From assembly GCF_910596095.1 (NCBI RefSeq), contig NC_056545.1:26373067-26437066 (forward strand): a stretch of DNA of 64,000 bases, in the 5' to 3' direction. The notes under the pieces were generated by a model. It saw nothing but the letters and a program-made list of their open reading frames with translations, had not been told where the DNA came from and did not search any database. Within the stretch, counting starts at the first letter, position 1. Every line of letters starts with the position of its first letter. Positions 1 through 18,024 of the stretch are shown here, piece after piece. Origin of the DNA: Thunnus maccoyii. Taxonomy: Eukaryota; Chordata; Actinopteri; Scombriformes; Scombridae. The position numbers and the translations under genes are program-made.

Positions 1-151
1 AGCTGTTTCTTTTGACCCCCACATGTTTTTATTTTTAGCTTTTAGCACTTAAATCAGTGTAGACGGTGCCAGAGAACACGACAGAGATGAGAGATTTCTG
101 CACATTATTTTTCACAAGGTTTCTTGTGATTTTTTTAAAAAATTTTTCTGC

Positions 152-153
152 GT

Positions 154-206
<53 letters not shown>
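152..206. repeat. (TG)n microsatellite
   Basis: An almost uninterrupted TG dinucleotide run with one early TT interruption. It produces poly-Thr-His pseudo-ORFs on the minus strand that are not genes. Alternating purine-pyrimidine runs like this are typical hypervariable markers in fish. Confidence 0.95.
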
Positions 207-208
<2 letters not shown>

Positions 209-2419
209 ATGTTGGATTTGAAACTGGAGGTTACTGCGTATGATTGTTTCAGAAGGATAATGATGATGCAATCCGGGCGATTTAAAGAGGACACTGGATT
301 ATATATTTTATAATTTATGATGTACATGCTTTTTCCCAAATGTAAATGAAATGCTACTCTTTTGACTTGGAGCCGTTTTAAGGAGTAACACCTGTGTTTT
401 TTATGTAGATGAGAAGCAATACTATTCTTTTTTTCTTTTCTTTTCTTTTATGTGGAAGCCAACCTTTTTATCCACACTGCCTTATCAGTGAGCTGGGTTT
501 CCCTCTAAAGGGTTAGCTCTCTGATGGTTGGTTTTGAATTTCTGGACACAACGCCCACACAGAGACGGAGTCACTTTGAATGATGGATTCCAGTCCACTC
601 CATGCCGGTTACAATAACAGGCATTGTGAAAAGACACCTTTCCCGCCCTTGCAAATTGTAGATATCCCATTCCACGATTAGAAGACAGGACTTTTGGGAA
701 GGGCTGGAGTAACAGTCATCGGGGTTATTAGTGAGGGAAATCAAAATCCCAGACAGGAACAGGAAATCCTTCGGCCCCAGGTGGCGGGCTCTTATCGTTG
801 ATAACAGATAAGCGAGGAATCCCCCTGCTTTGAAACCAGACCGGCATGTCTTCAGATGTCACTACAGGAGCTGAAAAACCCCCTTCAATAGTCCCCTTCA
901 ATACCTGCATTTAATAGCACCAGAGAATGGCATAGAGATTTACATAGGAAATATAAGTCCACAATTAGACAGAAAGCCTGGATTTGATTTCATCAATCTC
1001 TGCATTCATTACTGTATCAGATTTGTAATTATGCAACTTAAATGCAATCTCCCATAAAGAAAAAGAAGCAAGTTTTGTATACACAAAGATTTAATCAAAA
1101 GTGTCATCTTTAAGGAACATTTTTTTGTAGTTTATCACCTAATAGATACAATTTTACTGAAACCTTTAATCCACTAATGGAATCTAGGGTTTTAAAACTT
1201 GTGCATAAAGAGAAAAAGCACTTTGCAGACCTCCAAGAAAACACAGAAGGAGGAGGGTGGATTGACCTCAGCGGAGGAATAAAGGGAGACGTTGAGTTGT
1301 TTCTTGTAGCATTGATGTGTGAGCATGACTCACTGGCTGTGTGTGGGGTGCTGTGTGGGCTGTGTCCTTGTTGCCAGATCATTAGCTTTAGCTTCTCTCC
1401 AACTGCGTGGAGCTCTTTGAATGTGATTCTGTCCAACCTGATGTGTTTACACACCTACATCTTCTTAATGAACTAAGCTTCTTACCTTCCTTTTATCGAT
1501 TCTTTTTTTAATGTTACCAAATGAGTTTTTTTATTATAACTACAATAGATATATATATATAGCTATATCACGCAGCAACTTTAATATATTGTAAATGATG
1601 GCTTGGATGCAATGTATTTATTTGTTTGTTACCATAATGAAGAATAATCTATAAAGGGAAGTTTAAGGTTTGAGTATACTACACTTTGTTGTATGTCTTT
1701 GGGTTAAGAAAAGCCTGTTTGTTCATCTTTTTATATCACAATGAAACAACACAATACCTTTTTACATCACTAAGATTCATCCTGTTTACTGTGATCATGA
1801 ATTGGACATCTCACACATATTACATACACAAAGGAATTGTAATGTGATGAATTTTAAGACAACGTATTGGTCTCATCTTTAGGATGCAATACTTTTGCAT
1901 TTATTTTTGTAGCTCTTGTATGTTTTTTGTTTTTGTTTTTTTTTTTCAGAGTAACTGATCAAATCATTTTGCACACTTAATGTTCAGGGATTTGTTTGAA
2001 CCATAGCCTAGCATCCCATCCCAGCCTCTGCCACAGAGGTCTGTCACTTCATGCTCACAGTAAGTGCTGACACATTGTCATCTATCATCAGTAGGGACGT
2101 TGGCTCTGGTCAGATGGGTCATGAATTGAGTTTCACTTTGCCAAATTTAGTTGATTTAGCACCAATCCTTTAGTATAGGTCTGTTGTATTGAGTAATTCT
2201 ATGTTAATAATCACTGAAGTGATGTATTGAGAATGTGCTATTTCTTGTCATACAAGAATTGTGTATAAAGAAACCTATTTCTGATGTTGAGCAGAAAACA
2301 GAGGTTATTTTTATTTTTAGAGCAAGTCAATACAAGAGACGTGTCAAAGGATATTATTGTAGAACTGAACTGTGATGCTCCCTCGGGGTTTGATAGAAAA
2401 TGTACATGTCTGTAAATCA

Positions 2420-2425
2420 AATAAA
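2420..2425 (+). terminator. Polyadenylation signal AATAAA
   Basis: Canonical hexamer on the plus strand, followed about 25 bases later by a TTGTCTCTGTTTCTC stretch that fits a U/GU-rich downstream element. It is the likely 3' end of whatever plus-strand gene enters the window from the left. Confidence 0.5.
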
Positions 2426-2430
2426 CCTAT

Positions 2431-5400
2431 TTAATCACTTCATACCGCCTTGTCTCTGTTTCTCTTCATTCTGACAGAAATTCACAACATTTAAGGGGAT
2501 CAACTTCTAGGAGAACCTCATAGAAATTAAGAAATGATTTTTACTTTGCACTTATAGAGTTATATATTGAGCTCCCTTCATTTTCAAGTAAAAATAAGTC
2601 AGGCCAGGGGTCATTTGAAAAAAATATTAGTTTTCACACTACAGTAGTGTTAGGTAATTGGGACAAGCCTTAGATTTTGTTATACATTGTGATGCGCCAT
2701 ATACTCTACATGTTCCCTAATGATAGACAGCTGGATTCTCAAGAAAAGAGCACATATTGTTTAAAATTCACATCTGTATGTCATACTCTGTAGCATTAAT
2801 GATGCTGATGCCTTAAAAATGCAGACTACTTTTCCCCTGTTGATTTCCAAGCGTAAGTTTTTCCAAACTCTTTCTAAACATTACTTTACAATTCAAGAAC
2901 CAATATTTATGAGTAGGTGTAGCTTAGTGTTGCATTAAATTCATTTCCAGTTGTTTCAGTGTTGAGAAGCTTTTATGCAGCTTTAGAAATCAAGTCAGTG
3001 AAATCAGCTGATTGACTGACTGAAGAACCAACAGCTCACTGTGGTATCACTGATGGAAAATAGGCTATCTGTTCATAAATAAGAAATGTATGCATCACAG
3101 TAATGCTTTATGCTTATGAGCTAATCAGTTATCATCTAGTGTGACTGTATATGACTTATTGATGTGAAAATGAATGTATATGTGCTCTGAATATGATGAT
3201 TAAAATAGTTTTTGGATAATCCTGCTGTCTGTTATCAGGAACTAATTGTAAATTCTCCTGTAAGAACTCAGTAGCTACTTGTTAGTTTTGTAGGACGATG
3301 TATTACTTTACATGTGGGGGCACAAAAAGAGTAAATGATGGTAAGGTCATTTTGAAGTACTTCTAGTAAGTAACTTCTCAGTATATGCACCAGTTTTCTT
3401 GAGGGGGCACAGAAGTAACTAATGTTTAAGTAATAACATCATGAAGACAGTGGTCAGCATACTGATACTTATGAATATCTATGTATTAATCATTGACTAA
3501 TGTCTCATTAACCTAGTATCTACAAGTCTGTTCTCAATTAACTCATCATTATCTACTACAAAGGCCATACTTCAGTGATACTATTTGTTCCTTACTCACT
3601 CCTCAGTAACTACATAGTACTTTGTGTAGCTTATTGTAAAGTGTCACCAAGTCACCTGTTGTTGCCAGAACTGACTTTATACACTTGTTCAGCTCCATTG
3701 CAGTGAAGCCAGAGAAGAATGACTCAGGTAAAAGGTATTCCATGAATGCATGTACTGTTTTATTCTAAAATAAAGACCACTTTTAAGAACTGGATCCCAT
3801 GTTTTCCTCCTCTCCTCATCTTTGCAGAGGCTCACAAAGGCTTGATTTTTATCACAGTGAGAGAAGGCCTGAGTTAGTCCATGAATGAACTACTGTATTG
3901 TTCAGGTGCAGTCAGGCAGGCCTCTGTGAGGCTGGTTTGTAAAGTAATCTTGCAGTCCCCAGAGTGGGTTACAGACGCATTGACACATCACAGACACAAC
4001 ACAGGGCTCCATCCGTGGTGTGTGGATGCAGTGAAAAAGAAAACATAATATTTACCTTCACAGGAAGTGAGGAAGTTCTGGGCTAAAGGCCCTCTGTGTG
4101 TTGATGCTCATTAGAAGGGGCAGAGTTAGCTAAGATGGCAGCTAATAGCACTAATGGACTTGTCTATGACAGGACTGCACAAACACAAAGAGTAAGTATA
4201 CACTGCATTTGTGACAAAAGAAGACTGGAGATTTTGGCCGTGAGGCCTTTAATTAGGCAGAGCCACATTTTAAACTGATCCCTCTATCCTTTTTCTGCTC
4301 AGTTTGAAGAGCGGAAGATTATATAGCTGCCACAGGAAGCTCAAAGTGGAGAATTAGTGTTTGGTCGGTGAATGACCGAAAGAAACCAACACCCTTTCCC
4401 ACAGTCAGGCAAATATGAACCCCAAAGTCAGACGCTCCAATCTAAAAGTCAACACACCTAGTCATGCAGCAGGCAGGAAACACTGGGGCGTAGACAGGAA
4501 AAGGGGAGCCATTCTAGCGAGCACTGGAATTTCCATTTGCTCTTTTCCACTTAAACTCACAGAGGACAAACTTTGTACAACACGCAGGTAAATTTAGGTT
4601 GAAAAATAACCGGCAGTGGATGTGAAGCTTCAAAATGTCAGCCTGTTCTGGGTTTAAAAGCAGCATTGTTTGGGCCGTCCATTTTGTAAATGTTACTGTG
4701 CATTCTGAATCACAGCACCCCGTTGTTTTGAAATTTACTCGGCTTGTGAAGAATCACAGCAGGTTGCAGCTCAAGTAAAAAATATATTTGATTTGTCATG
4801 CTTTCAGATCATTGCAGGAAAACTTAAACTAAGCACATCTTACACTTGAATGTGTTTGAATACTTTGAGTAATGAATGTCTTTAATTCATAATGAAGAAC
4901 TTACTGAAATATAATGCTAAAGTTTGACTTTCTGTCTCATTTGGAAACTAATATGACAAATGACAGTGTGGTCAGTTAACATATTTCTTTTCCTCACAGC
5001 CTGTAAAAGATTTATAGATGTGGATAAAATTTGTATGTAAAGTAAATTCTGAGTTATGATATCAATTTTACTATTCAAAGCTTAATTTATAGATACAATT
5101 ATATCATCACTTAATAGAGCTACAGTGTACAGTATACAACTGAGACCTATGGTGTTTTCCTACTTTCAAGCTATAGTCCAACAATTTACTAAATCCTGGA
5201 AAACTTATTCATCTTGAAAACCTTGAAAACTCATACTCTATTCATCTAAAGTGATCAAAAGTAGTTGGCAAACCATCCTTAAAAGGCGGATGGGTGCAAA
5301 CGAGTTAAAAATATGGAAAGACTTAGATTAAAGACCTAGATCAGTTTCCATAATAAATCAGAGCTGAAACTGGTTCATCCTGGCAGCATGTTGTGGTGAC

Positions 5401-8400
5401 AACCACAGTCATATTTAATTACTCTGTGACTTTAAGGCAAGGCTTTACAATAACAATCTGTCAAGAAACATGATTCACAATATTGACTATGGTCTTACAT
5501 CATTCAGTGAGTGAGTAAATGAAGAATTGTAATCTATTTGATTCATCCGTTTCTTCCTGAAGGTTTGCCACCCGTCTGAGTTGGAATAAAGGATTTCAGA
5601 CAGAAGTAACGGCTGCCACTCTCTGTAGGAATGTCTGCGTTTTCAGACTACTTCATACTTGTGTTTGCAGGCAATAATTAGACTGACTGATGATTAATGC
5701 AGGGTTACCAGCACAGCACAAACAGAGGTCAAAAGGAGACGTGTTTGACAAACAAGAATAGACTTCTGTTGAAGAGCACATAAAAAAGAAGCATCTGCAG
5801 TCAGCAGCATCACACCTCCACTGTGAATCTCTCACCTCACTCTGTTGGCACCCACTGACTTTTCCAACCTGCCTCACACTGCAGAAACACAGTTACCTTC
5901 ACTGAAGCAAGTGCAGTGGAAACACTACAGAAGTCACTCCTAGTGAAATGTTTGTCATGTTCCCAGACTCATTTGATGAAAATGAAATGGTGTCATCTGT
6001 GTGTGAATGTGACATCCAGGATCTATTTTCCACTGGCTGATTTTTCCACTTAAAAAGAAGTTTGATACCATTTTAGGTTGAAATGTATTTGTTTTTAGTT
6101 TACAAAGCACTTCATATTTGTATTCTACAGAAATAAATCATAGATGAAACATTGATGAAAAGAGCAACCACGTCTGGCACACTGCAATGTGTGAAGACAA
6201 AGATGCAAACTGACAAACTGTGTGGCACATTTTCCTTTCTACCAACAGGACTGAGCTGGAGGGATATTAAAAGGAGAAACAGAGAATGAAAGCCAACAAA
6301 TGACTCTTCAGGCTGTTAGTGCAATTGAGGGGAAAAGGCAAAAATAGCTCTTTGCTTTATTAGAGGTTGACTAGAAGCGGGAATGTGCTCAAGTTCTCAA
6401 CCACTGTCATTACAAGAAGACACAACGAAGCCAACGACTGAGTGAACTTCATATCACAAACATGGATGACAATAGAATACCACCTCTGAAATGTAGGAAA
6501 CCAGGAAAATGTGATTGGCAGAAGCAGAAAAAGATACATTTTTATTTCATTTTACATTCTGTAGCATTTTAATTGTATTTAAATCTTAAATCAAAATGAC
6601 ATTTGAAGTCAAGGAGAAGCAGCGTCCTCCATTTGTTGATGAAATGATATAAATATATATTCCATTTGTGCCAAAAAATATGTTGTCTGCTTTAATGCCT
6701 ACTTGTTAATGCCTTAATGCCTACTGTGTTGAATTTTTAACTCTAAACTTTATTTTATTTATTTTTCATTCTGGCACATTACACTCAACCAGCAGTGACA
6801 TGAAGCACTGACAGGGGTCATTCTGCTGCACGAAGAGTACTGTTAATTTTGATAGTTGGGGTACATTTAGCTGATAATACTTCCATACTTTCATTATAAT
6901 TTTGAATGCAGGACTTACTGGTGATTGAAAATTATTAGTGTGGTCCACAAAAATTAGAATGAACTGATAATAAATAAATAACTTGTAATGGCAAAAATAT
7001 AAAAGTAAAAAAAGATTTTAAAAACAAACTTATTCCTTGTATCTCTCCTAAAATTCATGCCACAAAGTCAAAGATAACACTAAAAAATAACACCTTCTTA
7101 CAAAGCACACTGCATGTTGTGGAAGAGGGTTTCAGGAAGGAGGTGCATCACTGTTGGAGAGGAATTATTAGGATGTCAGTTAAACAGCTGGGGAATCAAT
7201 GGGTTACTGGAAGGTATAACTAATTCACATCCATACAGCAGTGAAAGGAAACACTACAATGACATATAATTTGTCCAAACAAATGTTGTGTAGAGATGTG
7301 TAGAGTGAGAACAGATGTGGTCCAAGAATTGATCCTTGAGGTACACCACACATAATCTTTGTAGCTGACAAAAGATTTTCCGTCATAGCATTACTAGGAG
7401 AAAGGACATGGTGTTTATGACTGAAGTTTGAGATTTAAAAAATATGCGTTGTTTTTTAAACCATATCGCTGATGAGTATTTCACCTTTGTCAAAATTGTG
7501 TCGACAGGAAAGTAGAATGAGACACCAACTGGTAGATTAACAAAGAAACAGTAATAACAAAGCTAATACATTGGCTGAGAAAATAATAGAAATGAACAAA
7601 TCTATTGTACAGTAGAGGTGACATATTTGTTGCCCACTTTGAACCTCATACAGCTGAAATATTTTCCTCCTTTTCTTCTTTCCTTCCATTTTTGAACATC
7701 ACTGCAACATCACATCATCGCGTCACTGCTTTCATGTGTGAATGTACTGTCAGGCCTGAGGAGCCAACTAACCTTCAGCTGTCAGAGTCTGCATTAATGC
7801 ATGGCTCTGCATGCGTTACTGTGTCATTAAAGAAACCGACACATGTTCCAGAGGAAGCATGAGATGTCCTCCTCCTCTTTTCTGTCTGCCCATGTGGAAT
7901 AAGAGATGTGCTTCATGGTGGGTTGGGCAATGTCAATGAAGGCACAACTGCAACAATTCAAGAAGACATGAATGGCAAGTAATGGTCAGGCCTGCTGTCA
8001 TTGTAGCCACAGTGGCAGAAGACGTCATTACCCTCCAGCTAGTTATAATGATCACTCCTCATCTCCCATCAGGCCTTGAAGCAGTGGCTTCATTTCAAAC
8101 GCTGCCAGTGAGGTCCCCAATGCGACGAGGGATTAATTTGATTTGCATGCTTACTAACAAGGATGTAATGTAAATTGACAGTGGAATAGTGTTACTGCAA
8201 CTGTGCTTGTTACGTGCTGCAGTGGGTTCAGGGTCACGGGTGCAGCAAGTGTAAGTTATGAATTGCAGAGTTTTCTGAATTAAACATGAGCTTATGCTTG
8301 ACTTGGCAAAGAGTGAATGATGTATGTTGGCTTTAGTTGCCATTTTTAGCTCATATGATTCCATATTTAGAACTAATGTTTCCACTGCAGCATAAACGGA

Positions 8401-9125
8401 TTCAGAAAAACGTCCAAAGGCTATTTATGTGTGTGCCCATGTGTGCATGGTAGCATCTGCTTTCATGCATCCCACACGTGAAGCAAATGCAGGGAAGGAG
8501 CTTTGTGAATGACTTGAGTGTATAGCACAGAGCGCAGGCTGAGGTAATGAATGGCAACAACTCAGTGTGAATGAAAGCAGTGGAGCAAATCGCATGGTAT
8601 ACATACATTATGTACACACACACCATAAATAGTCATCTCTTTCAGGTTACACAGGTGTGTGCAGTCAGGAGGCCACAAATACACTGATGCACACTAATAG
8701 ACACACACAAACAGTCCACAGCCCACATGAACACATAGATCATTTAAGATGCACACAGGCAATCAGTCTGCTACAAGAGAACAAGAGGTCAAGTGATTTA
8801 ATTTCATCATTTCCTGCCATTAAATATTGATAGTTAAAGAAATCTAGGGCACTCTGTTATTTTGTGCTGTGTAATTAAAAGTGCTTCACTCCAGGAATAC
8901 ATTATACATAAAGCTAATATTGCACTTCCCTGGGTAATTAAGTGTTCTCCAACTGGGCTGAATCAGTTGGCTCTAATACTTTGCAGCACAATAGATCTGA
9001 ATACCTGCAATGCACATTGTTTTCTTTGTCATTACAACAGAAGCTCTCAGTCAAAAAAGCATCACACCCACATACCTAGAACCATCCTCAGTATTTTCTT
9101 CAGTTAAACTAATTTACCATTTTTA
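2431..9125. other. Gene-free stretch, no feature recognised except as noted
   Basis: AT-rich DNA with no ORF of recognisable family and no exon chain with matching phases on either strand. Some short plus-strand reading frames (for example 7605-7862 and 7982-8173) lack homology that I can name. A block at about 8020-8175 is less AT-rich and carries an octamer-type motif; see findings. The rest looks like intergenic or distal intronic sequence. Confidence 0.6.
8141..8148 (+). promoter_or_regulatory. POU octamer ATTTGCAT beside TAAT cores (candidate enhancer)
   Basis: A perfect octamer sits directly after a TTAATTTG homeodomain-type core, in a short block of more balanced composition than its surroundings. 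Octamer plus TAAT pairs are common in developmental enhancers. A perfect 8-mer occurs by chance fairly often in a window this size, so this is only a lead. Confidence 0.2.
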
Positions 9126-9129
9126 GTCA

Positions 9130-9565
9130 TGTATGCTAGTGGCATGGCTCTAGGGAGGTCAATGTTTGTTGGTCCTCCACTTTGGTATCTCAACGGCTGA
9201 TGGATGGATTGTCATGACGTTTGGGACAGATATCCGTCATGCCCAGAGGATGAATCCTAATGTCTTTGGTGATCATTTGACTTTTCATCTAGTATAATAT
9301 CTCAACTAATATTGGATAAATAGCCATTAAATTGGTTGCAGACATTCGTGTCCACCTCCAGCAAATACCTTAATGACAAGCCCTCCAGCTTCAGCTATAC
9401 TTTGTGTTTAATGATAAATAGTAAATGTTAGCGTGGTAAACTCAGGTGGTAAACATGGTCAACATTATCCCTGTAAACATCAGCATGATAGCTTTTTCAC
9501 TGTGAGCATGTTAGCATGCTGACATGAGTGCTACGCTGTGCCGAAGTACATTTTCACAGAGATCT
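9130..9565 (+). repeat. Dispersed teleost repeat (probable non-autonomous DNA transposon fossil)
   Basis: This block carries phrases I recognise from a very abundant percomorph interspersed repeat: a GGATGGATTG(T/C)CATGA segment, CAGAGGATGAATCCTAATG, a CCTCCAGCTTCAGCT segment, and near the right end the palindromic GTGAGCATGTTAGCATGCTG. Order and spacing match the family as I remember it. There is no coding capacity. The copy is divergent and its ends cannot be set exactly, so boundaries are approximate to some tens of bases. Confidence 0.6.
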
Positions 9566-12500
9566 ACTGTGGCGTCTTGTGATGTCTTGTTTGAAAACAC
9601 AACAAAATGTATGATCATATATGGAGCAATGTCATGATTTAGCATATTCATAAGTCATAAAACTATTTGTTTATCTATTCTGGTACATGCAAAGTCATTT
9701 CCATACATGAGGTTCAGAAACTCCACACTGACAGTGTGAATGTATATTAAATCCTCTCACTTTTGGTGATGAAGTCATCACTGGTTTATCATCAGAAAGT
9801 AAATTAGTTAAAAAACCTTTTAACAAGACCTTAAGGCCTCATGATTTAGGGCCTCTGTCCTGGATCGCTCTTGTTCCTCCATTCTCAGTTGCCTCTGTCT
9901 TGGTTTTTCTCATAAACACATACAGTGTTTTGCTGTCTCCTTGCACTTCTATTTAAATCAGATGTTATCCGCTTCTTCTGATGCTCTGCTGTCTTCTCTC
10001 ACAACCAGAGGAACAGGAGCAGGCAGCTGTTACCACAAATGAAGGAATGTCATTTAAGGAGCACTCTGAAATGAGCGATTAATGAGGTTGATAGATTATT
10101 CATCATGGTAGGTGACCTATCACTGCATACTGTCAGACAATGATGGAAAACCGCCTACATGTTGCCAGTTTTCATCTGTGATGCAAAACTGTTCATAAAA
10201 TCTACAAACTCTAGCGTCAAACTAAAGAAAAATCATGAAAACCTCTCACATTTCCATTCCTACCACCTTATGTGAAAGCACATACAGTATGATGCCCTTC
10301 CAATGACCTCATTCTCTAATTTTACCACAGGAATCGCATGCTCTGTCTTTCACATATGGCACTAAGAGAAAGGGGATGAAGATTTATTTTTTCTTGGAAA
10401 CCACAGGAAATGGACTCAAATTCTAACCATTCATGCGCACCACATTCCAAATGGTGCTTCAATCCTAAAATCCTATTTATGGAACATGAAGACAATACAG
10501 GACAGACAACACAATAAAGAAAATGTGGCAAGAGAATAATAATATATATAGGAAAAGAGCATGGTTCATGCTAAAGGGATTGATACCAAATTAATATATA
10601 TGATTCTTACATTAAGTGTGCATCATTGTTTCTTAAGTCTTCTTGTATTGAAAGCGAACTGGTCTTGACTTCTACATGAACATGTATCTGAGACGTACTT
10701 GAGTCAAGTGTGGAGCCAAGTGTAACTTTAATGTCTAGATAGATAATGAAAACAGGAAAAGACAAGTGTGAATGAGCACAAGCTCTAGTGTAATCAGTTC
10801 CCATGCTAAGTTATTTTTCAGCAAGGAGCATCATAGTGTCACAGCAATTAAGTCACTACATCAAAACCATTGTATTTATAAAATAATTAGTTCAGGTTCT
10901 AAGTTCCCAGTCATAGTAAAGTCATTGTAAAACACCTGAATGAGGCTCACGTTTGAACATGCACTAACAGTTAGCTTGAACATTAGACAAAGACTGTGAA
11001 ATAGGCTAATTAATTCACATAATTAACATAATAAGACAATATTGTGTTATTGTGTGTATTTGCTTCAACATCCTGCTAATCTGACAACTAACCCCCGCAT
11101 TATGAGGTAATGACAAAAATAATGAAATCCTGTAGATATTGGCAACATCTTTGACTCTTTGGCTGGGTTCTTGTTTGACTGTTGTGGGTGAATTCAAGTT
11201 GACAGATGAATCTATTTGTTAATCCTAGTTTCAGCCGACAATATCTCAGATCGATTCAATTGACCAATGAGTCGATACATTTCGTGACTGATGGAATTGA
11301 TTTTGATATGGATACATTTAGCTAATGAGATTCATCCAGAAAGCCTCGTTAGACTATGAGAATGTCCATTGACCTCTGACATATTCAATAGTGTGGAAAG
11401 CTTTCCTGCCTGTCATGGTGACCCAGGTGAAAATCATCAAATAGCATCAGTACTTGCTGTTGGAAAAGTGCTTCATTCTGTGATCTGTCTACACTCATTT
11501 CTGTCATTTCTATAGAACTGTTGATAACAGATGTTTCTATGAAGAGATGGAAGGCTTCTGCGGTGGGGACATTTGCAGAATGTTAGCATAACCCGCCTGT
11601 GGTGGAGAAAAAGGCACCCAAATCTGTGCGGCAGGCAAAATGCCACAACATGTTAGCATGCTGTGCAGCCTTGTAGCCTGTGGACAGTGGTGTGTAGACG
11701 AGAGTGGGAACCAATCCAAGAAACCCTGCTTACACCCAGAGGGGCTGAGCTGAATGTGATCTGAAAACAATGCTTTGGACTAAAATGACACTGAAGAACA
11801 AGATATGTCTTCAAACTGATATTAAATTTTTTTTTTAAATCTGATATTCCCAAATCCTACACAACATCAAATGATTTAGCTTCATATGTACAGGAAGGAC
11901 AGTCAGAGAACGGCTGGTATAAATGCTAAAAATAAGGATGGATCATCCCAAAAGGGAGGTAGCACGCACACCCTGTTTTACATACACACAAGTGAACCCT
12001 CATGAAGCTTATCTCAGCCTAAATCCAACCAGTGAATCCATCAGATGCAGTAGTAAGCAGGAGCCAACAGCAGCCTCGTGGGACTGAGGGGGATTTATGG
12101 GATATAGGCAGCAGGGTAATCCACGCAGAACTCTCTCCCACCAGCGTTAAACATTAAATATTAATTTCCACATAGGAGACAGTCTGCGCTGTTCTCATAC
12201 TCTATGCAGATAAAATTGATTAATCTTCTGTAATTGGTTATGAGAGAAATGTAGCTTCTTGGTAGAGGAGTGAAGGTAATATTCATCTGAGAGCATGTTG
12301 TAGAATTCCTGTAATAAGTCTCTTTGATCTGTCCAGGTAAATTTACCGACATGTCAAGTAACTGCAATATACTTTTAATAATATATTACATGTAGCAGCC
12401 AATGATAAAAACTATCTGATGGATATCTAACGATGATGTGACCGTTTTTATAAGGTGAAAATTACAATTTGGGACAGTTATACAAACAACATTTTAAAAC

Positions 12501-14140
12501 TATGATGCTATAAAATTTTCTCTCTTAAGATTGAAGAGGGAACCATTTTCAGATGAATTAAACATATGAACCCATAATGGAATAACACTACAAAGCAAGG
12601 TGCAATGATGGGATTTGCTTCACTGCACATCTAAATACAGAGGTGTGAGGAAGTCTGCTCCACAGTGTGTGTTTGTCAAAGCAGGGTAGCACCTACAGTG
12701 CAACAGACAGGGTGTGAGATTGAGGTGTGGACTAGCTGCAGTCATTTACAGTACAAACTCACACCCATCATACAGGAAGATGGCTTTAATAAACTAAATG
12801 ATGCAATATGAAGATATTTTTAGGCTGTCAGCAATGCTACTTGACTTGCTTATTGAAAAGCATGGCAGGGGCTCATATTAAACTCAGCACAGCACTCACA
12901 CTCAAATTCAGGTGTATTTAGTGAAACTATGTCTATAAGAGAGATCTTTGGGCTCCACCTTGTGGCAGCAACATACAACTACTACAGGCTTCAATCTCAA
13001 GCTCACTTTTACATATATAGTGTGTCTTCTTAATATTTATTCAAAGTTTTTATGACAGGCATTTTAATAGTTTCTTGTTAAGAGTTGTTTTATCAATTGG
13101 TGGTCAAACAAATTTTTTTAGACGACAAAGACTCCTTGTCGAGCAGGTTAACAATGAAGATAGGAGCTTCAAAGAAAGGTTCACATTCAGTATTCACATA
13201 GTGACGAGATCCCTTTGTAACACATCCACTGTAAGAGATGGAGGCAAAAAAAGTTCTCATTTAATGCAAAAATGCATTCTTGAGTTCAGCTGAGGTTAAT
13301 ATGTGCTTTCAGCTGTTAGACAATCCAACTGGTTATCTTCTGAGTCTTTTTAATACGAAATCCCCTCTTATTATCACTCCACCACTGCTCAGCAAGTAAA
13401 TACTGTCTAGAAATATCATGCTGAAGAGCCTGTAACCTACTTGATTTGTTTAACTCAACCTGTTGAAGCTTCATATTAGCTTCAGCTAAATTTTAGAACT
13501 GAGTTTTGTTCAGAACGAGGACTGTGGATTTTGTCCTCCCATCTTTTGCTTTGGAATCACATTAAGAAGGGATCATTTCATGGCCAGTAGTCTGTGGTTG
13601 ATTTAGTTAAAAATCATAAGTACCTCAAATGAGTGAGGCTGTTTGAACTAGTTTGGCTTCGCGAGTTATACATAGTTCAAGCATGTTCTAATAAATCTTT
13701 TCTAACCAGTAAAATGAGTTTTGTAGCAATCAAGACTGAATGACAAAGAATAAAGCAAAAGAACACAGTGTGCTTATAAAAGCCTGTTTAATCATTTTCC
13801 TAAAAATAAACCATGTAAAGATAGGTCAACAAAAAAAAGCAATAAAGGAATGGATATTCCTACCACAAGGCCTCAGTGATGAACAGAATTGCAGTAATTT
13901 CAGAAAAAAAGTAACATTTCAGTAAATAAATTTAAATTCAAACAATGTAGAACTGAAAGGTGAACAGGGAAACAATGTAGGGAAATTCAGTGTTTTTTTT
14001 TACCATCTGAATTCTATCTTCAATCTGATTCGGATTTGTTGAAATCAAATTTAAGTAACATCCAATTCTGAACTGACTTCAACCGCAGAGGACGATCAAC
14101 AACATAAAAACTTCACAGTTAGAAAACACAGTCATCTTCA
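9566..14140. other. Gene-free stretch downstream of ruvbl2
   Basis: AT-rich, with scattered short ORFs on both strands but no recognisable protein. The right part (about 13.7-14.14 kb) should be the 3' UTR of ruvbl2, which is read on the minus strand. I see no canonical AATAAA for it here; an ATTAAA variant at 13787-13792 (minus) is the best candidate poly(A) signal, about 350 bases beyond the stop codon. Confidence 0.5.

Positions 14141-18024
<3,884 letters not shown>

Larger units (their letters stand above)
1..2430 (+). other. Probable 3' terminal exon/3' UTR of an unidentified upstream gene
   Basis: No conserved protein can be read here. A pyrimidine tract followed by AG near 39 could be an acceptor, after which only about eight codons precede a TAG near 60; this would be a very short last coding piece followed by a long 3' UTR. 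The stretch ends at a canonical AATAAA with a T/GT-rich element 25-40 bases downstream, as expected for a plus-strand transcript. ORFs at 1177-1476 (plus) and 1110-1454 (minus) overlap each other, match no family I know and are probably chance. The parent gene lies outside the window, so its identity cannot be given. The UTR reading is inference. Confidence 0.3.

Noticed and set aside
35-339. Overlapping ORFs rich in Thr-His repeats
   Set aside because: They are translations of the (TG)n microsatellite and have no other coding character.
1110-1476. 114- and 99-codon ORFs on opposite strands of the same DNA
   Set aside because: Mutual overlap, no homology I know, and location in a presumed 3' UTR; chance is the better explanation.
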